This document shows, piece after piece, positions 38,241 to 48,255 of a DNA stretch of 64,000 bases. The DNA is from Desulfobacteraceae bacterium (GTDB lineage Bacteria > Desulfobacterota > Desulfobacteria > Desulfobacterales > Desulfosalsimonadaceae). Where the stretch lies: NCBI GenBank assembly GCA_003599885.1, contig QZKW01000075.1, positions 1 through 64,000 of the forward strand. The letters are read 5' to 3'. The translations under genes were made by a program, and so were the position numbers. Every line of letters starts with the position of its first letter. Position 1 is the stretch's first letter. The notes beneath the pieces were generated by a model. The model saw nothing but the letters and a program-made list of their open reading frames with translations, was not told the DNA's origin and did no database searches.

Positions 38241-39329
38241 TCAGGCTGCGTTCATTTCTTTTTCTGAAAATAAACTGCCGGATTGAATCCGCTCGTTCAT
38301 CCAGTCCAGCATATACGGCCAGACGATTTCCGGGGCCTTCCTGCCGCAGATCAGATCAATATGCCCCCAGTGAAGCCCTGGTTCTTCCCCGCCGAAGGTC
38401 TTGAATATCTTGTCAGGAGAACCGGCTTTTTCATAGGCTTCCCTTACAGCTTCCGGCAGAACGCCGAGATCACGGTCGCCATTGACAAAAAGAATGGGAA
38501 TCTTAAGATTCTGAATCTCTTCTTCAAAATCGATTTTGCCGTCACTGGAGATGAATTTTCCCCCAGCGCCCCATTTAAAGAAAAATTTAATCACATTAAA
38601 ACTGGTCCGGTCAAAGCCTTTGCTGATCCGTTCACTCAAAATGTCCCGTTCGATGCTCCGCGGATACCAGATCTGGAGGGGGATCCGGTACCAGGGATGG
38701 TCAAAAACACCAAGCCCCAAAGATGCCACTGCGCCAATCGTGTCAATGTAGAAGACATCCGGCTGAAGATGCGGCATTGGGTTGAGTTTTCCCAAAGTAA
38801 CGCCGATATGGGCGATGGATTTAAGCAGACGGTTTCCTTTGGCCATGATAAAGGGGCCGCCGATGGAAATCATTCCCGCGATCTGCTCCTGAAACCTGGC
38901 GCCGATGCAATATCCGATGGAACCGCCTAAGGAGTGTCCCATATAAAATACTTTTTTCCCATTGGTGAGATGGCTGATGGCGTCAATGAATGCAGGAATG
39001 TCGTAATTCAAATAGGTTTCAAATTCTTCCGGATAATCACTGCCGTTGGCACGGCTGAGGCCATGACCGCGCAGCTCAATATTGAATGTCTCAAATCCTT
39101 CGGAAATCAAATAATTCTCAAGGCTGCGCTTGGAAAGGGTCCAGGTATAACGGTTTTGACCCAGTCCGTGTACCAGCATGATATGACCTTTGGGGTTTCT
39201 GCTGAGGGGTGTTTTCTGAGTCATGATCAGATTCATGCCGTCCTCGGTCGTAACCTCATGCATGGCCCGGTAATAGGAAACGGTGGTGCCATTGTTGACG
39301 ATTTTGTTTCGGATGGGTTTTGTCGACAT
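38241..39329 (-). CDS. Alpha/beta hydrolase
   Basis: 362 residues. HIMLVHGLGQNRYTW is the oxyanion region, MGHSLGGSIGY carries the nucleophile Ser, NGDRDLGVLPE the Asp, and HWGHIDLICG the His. N-terminal MHEVTTEDGMNLIMTQ resembles lipase- or PHA-depolymerase-like esterases. Substrate unknown. No signal peptide. Convergent with glpD. Confidence 0.85.
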   Translation of the reverse strand: MSTKPIRNKIVNNGTTVSYYRAMHEVTTEDGMNLIMTQKTPLSRNPKGHIMLVHGLGQNRYTWTLSKRSLENYLISEGFETFNIELRGHGLSRANGSDYPEEFETYLNYDIPAFIDAISHLTNGKKVFYMGHSLGGSIGYCIGARFQEQIAGMISIGGPFIMAKGNRLLKSIAHIGVTLGKLNPMPHLQPDVFYIDTIGAVASLGLGVFDHPWYRIPLQIWYPRSIERDILSERISKGFDRTSFNVIKFFFKWGAGGKFISSDGKIDFEEEIQNLKIPILFVNGDRDLGVLPEAVREAYEKAGSPDKIFKTFGGEEPGLHWGHIDLICGRKAPEIVWPYMLDWMNERIQSGSLFSEKEMNAA

Positions 39330-39484
39330 AACAAGCCTTTACATTATCAGTAGGGGGTGACGGTTTCGGATTTGGTCATATCAAATGTGCTTCAAACGGC
39401 AGTAAATGGCTTTTTTACACAAAAAGCCCTTGCAGTCCAATAGATTTCTCCGGATTTTCGAATTAATTGCCATCGGCCCTTCTC

Positions 39485-39730
39485 TGCCCTACTTTTCTTT
39501 GGCGGGCAAAGAAAAGTAGCAAAAGAAACCCGGCCCTGCGCCGCTTGTTTCCCGTCCGGACGGTTTTATTGTGGCGGGGGAAAAACTCGCTCTCTCCCGG
39601 TTCTCCCGGATAGCTGAATCCATCGTAATGGCTTGCGGTCTTCAACTGTATTGCCCTGCCGCCGCTCAAACAGTTTCCCCCTTTTCCCACAAAAAAACCG
39701 CCCAACCGGGACGCGGCGCGATGGGCAACA
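39485..39730 (+). repeat. Structured intergenic repeat, copy A
   Basis: About 245 bp. The 5' end is a perfect 13-bp hairpin, CTACTTTTCTTTG/CAAAGAAAAGTAG, around GCGGG. It then has CAAAAGAAACCCGGCCCTGC and the core GCCGCTCAAACAGTTT. GACGGTTTTATTGTGG (about 39558-39573) can pair with CCACAAAAAAACCGCC downstream, with few mismatches. Confidence 0.75.
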
Positions 39731-39890
39731 TCTTCTCAGCAGCTCCTGCTTCCTGGCAAATCTCTGGCTATGTCATTTATCGCTCATCTTTTTGTCGGGA
39801 TGGGAATCCAGACCTACCCGAATAATTAGATGCTTTTCAGGCCGGTGTTTTTTCCCATCTTCAGCCACAAATTGCCCTGGTGCTGAAAAA

Positions 39891-40145
39891 GCCCATTGCG
39901 ATGCGGCCCTGAGACTGACGGTTTTCGTGGAGAACGCGGGCAAACTGTTTGAGCGGTTCGAAACCAAAAACCCCGGAAGTTTCACCAGAATTTAATACCG
40001 GCAATCCGCCCAAATATGCCGCTGCATTCAGCGAGTTTTTGCCCGCGCCACGGAAACCAAAGGATCAGGGAGCTTTCCGCATCGTACGGGCAGGTTTCTT
40101 TTGTTACTTTTCTTTCGAAAGAAAAGTAAGAAGGAAAAGGGGGCA
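39891..40145 (-). repeat. Structured intergenic repeat, copy C
   Basis: Opposite orientation to copy A. Read on the minus strand it begins with the hairpin TTACTTTTCTTTC/GAAAGAAAAGTAA, a perfect palindrome, and has CCGCTCAAACAGTTTGCCC. GGTTTCCGTGG can pair with CCACGAAAACC. Confidence 0.75.
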
Positions 40146-40163
40146 GGCGACAAACGACGGGAT

Positions 40164-41495
40164 TTACCCCTCAAACGCCTCTTTCAGAACCGCCTGCATG
40201 AGCGATTCGGCATCCTGTTGGGATTTTGTGATTTGGGATTCGAGTTGATCGCAGATATTGTATGTTCGATCAATGATTCCAGTAATTTTTTTTTGTTCTT
40301 TTACAGGCGGAAATGGAAAAAGAAGACTTTGCAGTAATTTTTGATTGAGATTATTCATTGTAGAACCAACTGAGGTATTATTTAATATCCCTTGGCAGTA
40401 ATTAGAAATATAAAAGAAAAGAAAAAAACTTTGTTGTATATATTTTGATATCGATAGGAAAAAACTGCCTGTTCCACATAGCCAACCTGATTCTTTCTCA
40501 TAAACGACAGCACATTTGCTTAAATCACCTCTTCTGGCAATTACAATATCACCGATATCTAAAACGAATTGCTTTAAACGAGCTTTTGTTTTCTCATTAA
40601 CCATCATTTTACTGTTGGGAAAAATTTTATTGCCGATTAAATTAATCGGGTTCACTAAGGGAATCCCTTCTTCAACATAATCAGACTTGTGTAACATTGA
40701 TCCAAAAGGTCCGGTTGACAATTTCAAACAAACATCCCCCAACCGACACCAAACCCATCCTTCCGGCAGTTCAAACGGGATTTCTTCCTCTGTAATCGGC
40801 GGGAGGGGCTTTTGTTTGGGAATTTTCTTTTCTTTTACCAGCCGTTCTTTTTCTGTTTTGATCCGTTTTAAGAGTTCGGAAGCCGATTCAACCTCCGGGT
40901 TTTCTTTTCGCCATTTTTCGGTCAGTTTTCCGGATATGGCATCCTGTAAAATGGACTGGCGGAGTTTTTTTAAGAGGACTTGCTGGTGGGAGGCCTCGGC
41001 AGAAAGTAATTGAGTTATTCTTTTTGTATTTGATGTTTTTGAAAGAAGCGAGGTCTGTAATTCAGGTTCTGGTAGAGATATTATTTGATTAAAAAATTTG
41101 CTTTTCTGCAATCTGATTCGTTGCGTTGTACCATCACTGCCTTTACGGCATATTTCATCGAACCAGGAAGTTTGAGTTAATTCAAGGAATAACTTCTTTT
41201 TTATTATCAACTCATCAACCTGAAAGTACCAAAAATCATTTGTAACGACGGCCCCATCAAGTTCTTCCGGAACAATTCCAAAGGCACCATTTCGTGCATC
41301 AATTCCTGAAAGTATGAAATCACCGGTTTTAACTGCATACATCTTTTTTGAACGTATTTCAGAGCCCAGCTTTATCTCTCTCAGTACAACTCCTTTGTGA
41401 TGCAGCTTCACTGTAACCAGCTTGTATTTTTTGGTATTCTCAATTTCTACTGGCCGTCTTATGCGTTTTAAAAAAGAACCAATCAATACACCCAT
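40164..41495 (-). CDS. hsdS: Type I restriction-modification specificity subunit
   Basis: 443 residues. Two target-recognition halves: the first ends in a helical spacer (about 150-235, with QVLLKKLRQSILQDAISGKLTEKWRKE), the second starts about ELPEGWVWCRLGDV, the conserved opening of an HsdS repeat. HsdS chooses the bipartite DNA site for both methylation and cleavage. Its start overlaps the hsdM stop as TAATG. The recognition sequence is not predictable by eye. The gene ends 19 bp from repeat copy C. Confidence 0.92.
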   Translation of the reverse strand: MGVLIGSFLKRIRRPVEIENTKKYKLVTVKLHHKGVVLREIKLGSEIRSKKMYAVKTGDFILSGIDARNGAFGIVPEELDGAVVTNDFWYFQVDELIIKKKLFLELTQTSWFDEICRKGSDGTTQRIRLQKSKFFNQIISLPEPELQTSLLSKTSNTKRITQLLSAEASHQQVLLKKLRQSILQDAISGKLTEKWRKENPEVESASELLKRIKTEKERLVKEKKIPKQKPLPPITEEEIPFELPEGWVWCRLGDVCLKLSTGPFGSMLHKSDYVEEGIPLVNPINLIGNKIFPNSKMMVNEKTKARLKQFVLDIGDIVIARRGDLSKCAVVYEKESGWLCGTGSFFLSISKYIQQSFFLFFYISNYCQGILNNTSVGSTMNNLNQKLLQSLLFPFPPVKEQKKITGIIDRTYNICDQLESQITKSQQDAESLMQAVLKEAFEG

Positions 41496-42922
41496 TAAAC
41501 AAGCTCCTTTTTCAACTTTCCAAGAAGCTCATCACTCTTTTTAAACGACTCATGCAGCATCGCAAGTAATTCGGAAGTGGTATGGGCGGCATCATCTTCC
41601 TTCCGGTTTGGATTCTTGATATCCAGATCCCAGCCGCGATCTTTGATGATTTCAATGGGCACTTTCCAGACAAGTTCGCTTTCCTGCCGGTTGTTCCACC
41701 AGTTCTTAATGGGCTCAAATTCATCCACTTTAATGGGTTTTGTTTTGCTGTAAGATTTCTGGCCGTCCGGTAGCCGGTGTTCATAATACCAAATTTCCTG
41801 GGTGGGTCTGCCTTTTTCAAAAAACAGCAGGTTGGTGGCAACCGTGGCATAAGGTGCAAACACCGAATTGGGCAGCCGGACAATGGTGTGCAGGTTGCAA
41901 CTGGTGAGCCATTTTTCCCGGATTCGCTGTTTGACCCCGTCACCGGTCAGAGATCCGTCCGGCAGCACAATTCCAGCCCGGCCCCCGTCTTTGAGCAGAC
42001 GGATCATTAAAATCAGAAACAGGTCGGCGGATTCCTTGGTCCGGAAATTCTGGGGGAAGTTTTTTTCATACCCGTTCGCCACCACGCCGCCAAAGGGCGG
42101 ATTGGTGAGGATGACGTTCACCTTGTCCTGATTTTTGTAATCACTCAATGGACGGCTTAATGAATCGTCAAAAGACAGGTTGGGGATTTCAATATCATGG
42201 AGAATCAGGTTGGTGGTGGCCAGCAGAAACGGCAGGGGTTTGTATTCCCAGCCGGTTAAATTTTCCTGAAGCGCTTTCCTCTGGTGGGCTTGAGTGACCT
42301 GTTTTTTCAGATGTTCGATGGTGCAGGTGAGAAACCCACCGGTTCCGCAGGCCGGGTCCAGCACTTTTTCGCCAAGCCGGGGGTTGACCATGTCAGTCAG
42401 AAACTGGGTGACCGCCCTGGGTGTGTAAAACTCGCCGCTTTTGCCCGCGCTCTGGAGTTCCTTTAACATTCCTTCATAAATATCGCCGAACAGGTGGCGT
42501 TCTTCCGCCACGTTAAAATCCAAATCGTTGAGCTTGTTCAGCACCCGGCGGAGGTTGGTGCCGGATTTCATGTAATTGTGATTGCCTTCAAACACGTCCC
42601 GGATGATCAGGGCGCGCTTGTTGCCGGTGCTGACATCCAGGTTTTTTAAATCCGGAAACAGTTTCCGGTCCACAAACGTAAGCAGCTCGTCGCCGGTCAT
42701 GCCCTCGTCGTTTCCGGCCCACTGGTCCCAGTGGTAGACTGCGGGCAGGGGCGAAACATACTCATCCTCCATCAGTTCCAGCTCTTTCTCCTTGTCCGAC
42801 AGCACTTTTAAAAATATCATCCAGCCCAGTTGTTCAATCCGCTGGGCGTCGCCGTTTAAACCCGTATCTTCCCGCATGATGTTGCGGATGGTTTTCATCA
42901 TCCCGCTCAAATTGATACCCAT
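41495..42922 (-). CDS. hsdM: Type I restriction-modification N6-adenine methyltransferase
   Basis: 475 residues. Helical N-terminal domain (MGINLSGMMKTIRNIM) then a methyltransferase domain with the SAM motif VLDPACGTGGFL and the catalytic NPPFGG. It methylates adenine at the HsdS-specified site as HsdM2S, protecting host DNA. HsdR stops 5 bp before its start, so R, M and S form one operon. Confidence 0.95.
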   Translation of the reverse strand: MGINLSGMMKTIRNIMREDTGLNGDAQRIEQLGWMIFLKVLSDKEKELELMEDEYVSPLPAVYHWDQWAGNDEGMTGDELLTFVDRKLFPDLKNLDVSTGNKRALIIRDVFEGNHNYMKSGTNLRRVLNKLNDLDFNVAEERHLFGDIYEGMLKELQSAGKSGEFYTPRAVTQFLTDMVNPRLGEKVLDPACGTGGFLTCTIEHLKKQVTQAHQRKALQENLTGWEYKPLPFLLATTNLILHDIEIPNLSFDDSLSRPLSDYKNQDKVNVILTNPPFGGVVANGYEKNFPQNFRTKESADLFLILMIRLLKDGGRAGIVLPDGSLTGDGVKQRIREKWLTSCNLHTIVRLPNSVFAPYATVATNLLFFEKGRPTQEIWYYEHRLPDGQKSYSKTKPIKVDEFEPIKNWWNNRQESELVWKVPIEIIKDRGWDLDIKNPNRKEDDAAHTTSELLAMLHESFKKSDELLGKLKKELV

Positions 42923-42926
42923 CTAT

Positions 42927-45422
42927 TTATGCCGCTCCTGTGTTGTATATCTGGTCTTCCAGCTCGTTAACCGCCTTTAAATAATCGGATTTTTCGCCAA
43001 ATGACCGGATGATCTGAATGGGAGAACCGATTCGGTCAAAGGGGGTGATCTTTAAAATATTGATGTCCTCGATCTGCCGGATGCCTTCGTCCGCGTATTT
43101 GTCCAGCAGGGATTCCAGGACTTTCCGGGCGCTTTCGCCGTATTTGGCGAAATAGTTGCGCTTCTTGACATTGTTGGCCCGTTCTTTCCGGGTCAAGGGC
43201 GGCATGTCCCAGGCAACATGGCAGATGACGTCAAACAAGTCGCAGTCCCGGTTGACCGCTTCCAGGAGACTGTCCACCAGAATGCCCTGCTCCAGAAGTT
43301 CCTCAATGATGGCTTCTTTTTTATCCGAGGCACCCCATTTGCGCAAAAAATCATCAAGGCTTTGATACTGGTTTAAAATCTGCTGCCGGGTAAAATCCTT
43401 CAGGCTCATGGTGATGGGCTTGCCGTCCTTGTCAAAATAGATTTCCCGGCTGTTGAGTACCGTGACATCCACGCCGTTGACAAATATTTTTTCACGCGGT
43501 TCATTCACTTCCGGAGGATCAGGGGGATTATCAGGGGTTTCCGGATAATCCGGCGGGGCATTGTCTTCGTCGCCCTCGCCTGTCAGGTCTTCAAAATCCG
43601 TTATTTCCTCGCCACTTTCTTCGTCCATGATGGGAACATCGGCAATTTTTTCTTCCGCTTCAATGACGCTGATGTCCTCATCCTGGGATACCGGTTTGAT
43701 CCGAACCGGGTCTCCGTCAAAATCCGGGTCGGAAAACAGGTCCGTCACATTTCTGAAATCAAGGATCGTGAAATACCGTTTGCCGTATTCCTCGTTAATC
43801 CGGGTGCCCCGGCCGATAATCTGCTTGAACTCGGTCATGGATCTGATGTTGCTGTCCAGCACAATCAGCTTGCAGGTCTGGGCGTCAATGCCGGTGTTCA
43901 TGAGTTTGGAGGTGGTGGCGATCACCGGATACGGCTGTTCCGGGTCCGTGAAATTATCCAGCTCCCGTTTGCCCTCTTCATCGTCGCCGGTGATTTTCAT
44001 CACATACTTGTAGTTGGCGGCAACAAGGTCGGCGTTTGCATTGCCGATTTCCCGGCGCATGCCGTCCGCATGCTCAATATCCTGACAGAAAACGATGGTT
44101 TTTGAAAACCGGTCCGTGCCTTTCAGGAATTCGGTGATTTTCCGGGCCACCAGTTCTCTTCTTTCATCCACCACCAGCAGCCTGTCAAAATCAGACCGGT
44201 TGTATATGCGGTCCTCCACGGGGTCGCCTTTTTTGTCAAGATATCCGGATGGCGGCCGCCAGCCTTCGAGATCGATATCAATCCCGATACGCACCACCCG
44301 GTACGGCGCAAGAAAGCCATCACTGATGCCCTGCCTCAGGGAATAGGTATAAATGGGATCGCCGAAATACTCGCTATTGGACACCTCATTGGTTTCCCTG
44401 GGGGTTGCCGTCAAGCCGATGTGGGTGGCGTTGCCGAAATATTCCAGGATTTTACGCCATGCGCTGTCATCGGCAGCGCTTCCCCGGTGGCATTCGTCCA
44501 CAATCACCAGATCAAAAAAAGAGAGGCTGAAATCCTTATAGGCGTCTTCCATATCGTTGGCATTGGTCAACCCCTGGTAGAGACCCAGGTAAATTTCATA
44601 AGCCTTGTCCGATGAATCGATGCCGCGCTTGTTGTTTGAGACCAGCACCTCTTTGCCGTCATGTCTGGTGATCACGGTTTTTTTGATGATGGTCATCTTG
44701 TCTTTAAAATGCTTGAAATCATTTCTCCGGGGCTGATCAATAAGCGCGGTCCGGTCCGCCAAAAACAATATCCGCTTTTTGGTTCCGGATTTCCACAGGC
44801 GGTGAATAATCTGAAATGCAATATAGGTTTTGCCGGTTCCGGTGGCCATAACCAGCAGGATGCGGTTTTCACCCTTGGCAATGGCCTCCACCGTGCGGTT
44901 AATGGCGATCTGCTGATAATAACGCGGCGTTTTTCCGGAGCCGTCAAAAAAATAATCCTGGGATGCGATTCTTTCCTGCTCCGATGTCTGGATACCTTTA
45001 TACCTTATATATATGGCCCAGAGGTCGGCAGGGGTGGGGAACTGGTCGTTGGTCAACTCTTTTTCGAGTTTGCCGGTGCAGGTCCGGTCATGAAAAACAA
45101 ATCCATCGCCGTTGCTGCTGAAAACGCAGGGAATATCCAATATTTCCGCATATTCCAGGGCCTGCTGCATACCTGCGCCGATGGCATGGGTGTTGTCCTT
45201 GGCTTCAATTATGGCAAGCGGAATATTGGGTTTGTGGTAAAGGATATAATCGGCGCGTTTTCGTTTTCCACGGGCGGTCAAATGCCCCCGGACATAAATC
45301 CGGCCGTCGGTGAATGAGAACTCTTCCCGGACCTGGGTCTGGATATTCCATCCGGCGTTTTTAAGCGCCGGGGTGATAAACTTGGTGCAGATATCGCGTT
45401 CTGAGAGTGACTTCTTATTCAT
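42927..45422 (-). CDS. hsdR: Type I restriction endonuclease/translocase subunit
   Basis: 831 residues. N-terminal nuclease: ADYILYHKPNIPLAIIEAKD gives the D...ExK core. The SF2 motor follows: Walker A VMATGTGKTYIA, Box II VDECHRGSAADD, and the QIIGRGTRINEEYGKRYF motif VI region. A Gly/Pro/Asp-rich acidic linker (about 640-690) leads to a C-terminal domain like that of EcoEI R. It translocates and cuts unmodified DNA. Divergent from hipBA. Confidence 0.95.
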   Translation of the reverse strand: MNKKSLSERDICTKFITPALKNAGWNIQTQVREEFSFTDGRIYVRGHLTARGKRKRADYILYHKPNIPLAIIEAKDNTHAIGAGMQQALEYAEILDIPCVFSSNGDGFVFHDRTCTGKLEKELTNDQFPTPADLWAIYIRYKGIQTSEQERIASQDYFFDGSGKTPRYYQQIAINRTVEAIAKGENRILLVMATGTGKTYIAFQIIHRLWKSGTKKRILFLADRTALIDQPRRNDFKHFKDKMTIIKKTVITRHDGKEVLVSNNKRGIDSSDKAYEIYLGLYQGLTNANDMEDAYKDFSLSFFDLVIVDECHRGSAADDSAWRKILEYFGNATHIGLTATPRETNEVSNSEYFGDPIYTYSLRQGISDGFLAPYRVVRIGIDIDLEGWRPPSGYLDKKGDPVEDRIYNRSDFDRLLVVDERRELVARKITEFLKGTDRFSKTIVFCQDIEHADGMRREIGNANADLVAANYKYVMKITGDDEEGKRELDNFTDPEQPYPVIATTSKLMNTGIDAQTCKLIVLDSNIRSMTEFKQIIGRGTRINEEYGKRYFTILDFRNVTDLFSDPDFDGDPVRIKPVSQDEDISVIEAEEKIADVPIMDEESGEEITDFEDLTGEGDEDNAPPDYPETPDNPPDPPEVNEPREKIFVNGVDVTVLNSREIYFDKDGKPITMSLKDFTRQQILNQYQSLDDFLRKWGASDKKEAIIEELLEQGILVDSLLEAVNRDCDLFDVICHVAWDMPPLTRKERANNVKKRNYFAKYGESARKVLESLLDKYADEGIRQIEDINILKITPFDRIGSPIQIIRSFGEKSDYLKAVNELEDQIYNTGAA

Positions 45423-45667
45423 AGTGACCGTTCCAATCCCGTGGTTACTATTTTCATTCCTTCATGTCCTGCTATTCTTATTGGGTAAACAGATGAAAAG
45501 TCAATTAATTTAAATGGTTTTTCATGAATTTGAAGTTTTATTCATTGCAAACCATTATTAAGAAAACAGATAAGCTGAAACTGATAATGTATGCTTTATA
45601 AAAATGTTTAACAATCAACAGAAAATATAATTGCTTTTAAATATATTTTAAGCTAATAAAGAAAATT
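45423..45667. other. AT-rich divergent control region, hsdR / hipB
   Basis: 245 bp, no gene. It contains an imperfectly spaced inverted repeat, AATGGTTT at 45513-45520 and AAACCATT at 45549-45556, and several AT-rich runs that could be promoters. HipB-type operators are expected here but I cannot define them. Confidence 0.4.
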
Positions 45668-45973
45668 ATGATTTCTGTTGATTCACAAAATACTTTACGA
45701 ATGATCGGGGAACGGCTACGCGATGCACGGCTGGCCCGAAATGAACCGCAATCCCGATTTGCCGTGCGCATCGGGGTGTCCGTGCCCACCCTGCGAAAAC
45801 TAGAGCAAGGCGACCCGAATGTTGCTGTCGGTGCTTTTGTCGAAGCACTATGGGCGCTTGACCGGCTTAACGACCTTGATGTCGTTCTTGCTCCCGGGAA
45901 AAGCCTGTTTGACCGGATGGAAAGAAAGCCCGCAGCCAATCGGAAACGGGCATCAAAAAGGAAAACGTCATGA
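45668..45973 (+). CDS. HipB-like XRE-family antitoxin
   Basis: 101 residues with a helix-turn-helix (SRFAVRIGVSVPTLRKLEQGD) typical of XRE regulators and a basic tail (NRKRASKRKTS). Its stop overlaps the toxin start (ATGA). In HipBA pairs this protein both neutralises HipA and represses the operon by binding DNA with it. Confidence 0.85.
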   Translation: MISVDSQNTLRMIGERLRDARLARNEPQSRFAVRIGVSVPTLRKLEQGDPNVAVGAFVEALWALDRLNDLDVVLAPGKSLFDRMERKPAANRKRASKRKTS

Positions 45974-47181
45974 AACGGATTCATTTGTGGGTGACATTTC
46001 CCGATGGTGTCCGCTTGCCTGCCGGTGATATGCTATGCGAAGACCCGGACAAACGGGGAAGGATTTCGGGCGAATTCAGATACCATCCGCAATACCTTGG
46101 TCATCCGAAAGCATTTTCCCTTGATCCGGTCAGTCTGCCTCTGGGCGTGAATCCGTTTGCATGTGACCGGCCCTGCGGAGTTCACGGCGTATTTGAAGAT
46201 TCTCTTCCGGATGACTGGGGCCGCAATTTGCTGGTAAGAAAAGCCGGCCTTCAGCGCAGGGAATGGACGATCCCTAACCTGTTGCTGGCTCTGGGTTCAA
46301 ACGGCCTTGGCGCATTGTCTTATACTCAGGAAGATATGCCTGAGCTGGTGCGAGCAGATTCAAACCTGATTTCCTTAAAAAATCTGCTCAATATCGCCCT
46401 GAGGTATGATGACGGTGAACCGATACCCGATGCTGAAATGACCATGCTATTTCAAGCCGCATCGTCTCCAGGCGGTGCGCGTCCCAAGGCGCTTGTCGCA
46501 GACGAGAACGGGGGTCAATGGATGGTAAAGTTTCCCAGCCGTCGTGATCGATTGAACATGGTTGCCATTGAGGCGGCGACTATGGCGCTGGCGCGGCAGG
46601 CAGGACTGCATGTGTCCGAGACAAAAATGTTGCCTTGCGCCAAAAGGAAGGTATTGCTGATCAAGCGGTTTGATATCCAGCGGCTTGATACCGGGGGTTC
46701 CGGCCGCCGGCACATGATCAGCATGCAGACGCTCTTATGCGCAGAAGGGGTTTACCGGTTCGGATATCACGACCTTTTTGAGATCATCCGCAAATACAGC
46801 GCACAGCCTGAAATAGATATTCCTTATCTTTTCAGCCAGATGGCTTTTAACGCCCTGATTGGAAACACCGACGATCACCTGAAAAATTTCACCATGATCC
46901 ATGATGATCATGGATATTTTTTGTCGTCAGCCTATGATCTGATGCCGGATACGACTGACCGGCGGGAACATGTGCTGTATTTCAATGGGAATTACATCGC
47001 CCCCGGTTCCGATGCGCTCAAACAGATCGGGAAAATGGAAAAAGTGCCCGGCGCTTCCGGAATCGTTGACCGTGTTCGTGAATCCATGATGAAATGGCAG
47101 TCGCTATTTGAATCGTTTGCCGTTCCGAAAGCCGATATCGCACGGCTTGCCTGGGGTATCGAACGCCGCCTTGAGAAATAA
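45970..47181 (+). CDS. hipA: HipA-like serine/threonine kinase toxin
   Basis: 403 residues. N-subdomain (about 1-110) with FEDSLPDDWG, then the kinase: SSPGGARPK (phosphate-binding loop), MVKFPS with the ATP-binding Lys, the catalytic NTDDHLKNF, and AYDLMPD as the Asp-Leu-containing metal motif. HipA kinases phosphorylate glutamyl-tRNA synthetase or other targets and induce dormancy. Full length for the family. Located beside the type I R-M operon, in opposite orientation. Confidence 0.92.
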   Translation: MKRIHLWVTFPDGVRLPAGDMLCEDPDKRGRISGEFRYHPQYLGHPKAFSLDPVSLPLGVNPFACDRPCGVHGVFEDSLPDDWGRNLLVRKAGLQRREWTIPNLLLALGSNGLGALSYTQEDMPELVRADSNLISLKNLLNIALRYDDGEPIPDAEMTMLFQAASSPGGARPKALVADENGGQWMVKFPSRRDRLNMVAIEAATMALARQAGLHVSETKMLPCAKRKVLLIKRFDIQRLDTGGSGRRHMISMQTLLCAEGVYRFGYHDLFEIIRKYSAQPEIDIPYLFSQMAFNALIGNTDDHLKNFTMIHDDHGYFLSSAYDLMPDTTDRREHVLYFNGNYIAPGSDALKQIGKMEKVPGASGIVDRVRESMMKWQSLFESFAVPKADIARLAWGIERRLEK

Positions 47182-47323
47182 GTCATGCGCTCTGACGCCA
47201 AGCAGGATGCGCGATGCCCGGCTGCTTTCCTGCTGTTGCAATCTTTATGCTGAAAATGGTATTGAAAAATACATGTACGGCCTTTTCAAATATTGACCTT
47301 CCGATAAAAAGAATCATCCGCCA

Positions 47324-47573
47324 TTGAACACCATGCCTGAAACATCCGATAGCCGACGCCTTGAGGCCTCCACCCTGCTGGTGGCGACCGTCACGTCTTT
47401 TGTCGGTCCCTACCTTATATCCGCCGTCAATGTGGCCCTGCCCGTCATACAGACCAAATTCGCGGTCAGCGCAGTGATGCTGAGCCGGGTTGCCACCCAC
47501 GTCCTACCTGTTGTCCACCGCCGTATTTATGGTACCGATGGTGAGAATTAGCGATATTTATCGACGGATCAGA
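47324..47573 (+). pseudogene. N-terminal fragment of an MFS drug transporter, frameshifted
   Basis: LLVATVTSFVGPYLISAVNVALP and following match the first helix of the 14-helix EmrB/QacA-type MFS proteins. The frame fails at 47498-47501 (four extra bases after GTTGCCACC). It then continues as SYLLSTAVFMVPMVRISDIY, the expected second helix and motif A, to about 47573. The rest, about 400 residues, is absent. The next gene begins there, so it is a rearranged leftover. Confidence 0.8.
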
Positions 47574-48090
47574 ATGATCCGTCCAAATCCTCGGCAACCG
47601 ACCGTTTGCATGCCCGGCACGTTTGCGCGCCCCTGAACAAGGGATTCCCGCATTCCGGGCAATGATATCGTTCACATTCAGACCGGGCCCAAGCTTCGCT
47701 TCCTTGTTCGCCTCCCAGTTCAGCCACTTTCTCGCGCCAGATGGGAATCGTTCTTTTCATTACCCGCTTGCCCGTTGCGATGCCAAAATTTTCCACCAAA
47801 TCACAGGGCCAGTCACCGCACTGGTGACAGGAATAATACCCTTTAGACTGGACACATTGGCGCATGTTGCAGTCTTTGCAAAAGCTGTAAAGTTTCTTAT
47901 GGGGTTCGGCCTGCATGCATCCATAACATTCAGTTTCCTCAGGCTTTGTTCCATAGAGGTTGCCGAGAGCGGTTTTCAGTTTTTCATTGCCGTCCCGTGT
48001 GGCGATATAAATGCCGCAGGCGCCGCAATACAATCCGCAGGGGGCCATCAATTCTTTGTTTTTGACCTCGTCCTCTGTCCATCCCTTCAT
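47569..48090 (-). CDS. DUF3795 Cys-rich protein
   Basis: 173 residues with 16 or so cysteines. PCGLYCGACGIYIA starts the DUF3795 domain. Later CYGC, FCKDCNMRQC, CHQCGDWPC. The C-terminal ERYHCPECGNPLFRGAQTCRAC is a zinc-ribbon-like pair of CxxC. Probably binds zinc or Fe-S; function unknown. ATG follows AGGAGG. Ends inside the MFS fragment. Confidence 0.85.
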   Translation of the reverse strand: MKGWTEDEVKNKELMAPCGLYCGACGIYIATRDGNEKLKTALGNLYGTKPEETECYGCMQAEPHKKLYSFCKDCNMRQCVQSKGYYSCHQCGDWPCDLVENFGIATGKRVMKRTIPIWREKVAELGGEQGSEAWARSECERYHCPECGNPLFRGAQTCRACKRSVAEDLDGSF

Positions 48091-48255
48091 TGAACCCCTC
48101 CTAAAGTTGAATTTAAGTCACTGATCTTTTTATTGAGCAATACCATAATGTATTAATCATATTTCAGAATAACATCAACCCTGAAAGCGAATGCCGGTTC
48201 AAACCCGCCGTTCAATGAAGCCTATGCCAATCATTCTTTAAAGCTCACGTATCCT

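Larger units (their letters stand above)
39330..40163. other. 834-bp gene-free stretch with two facing repeat copies
   Basis: No credible gene; the open frames here have no coding character. It holds structured repeat copy A (+) and copy C (-), entered separately, separated by about 160 bp. It separates the hydrolase gene from the type I restriction-modification operon. Confidence 0.7.

Noticed and set aside
39571-40248. Several plus-strand frames between the hydrolase and hsdS
   Set aside because: They are made of repeat copies A and C and part of antisense hsdS; no coding character.
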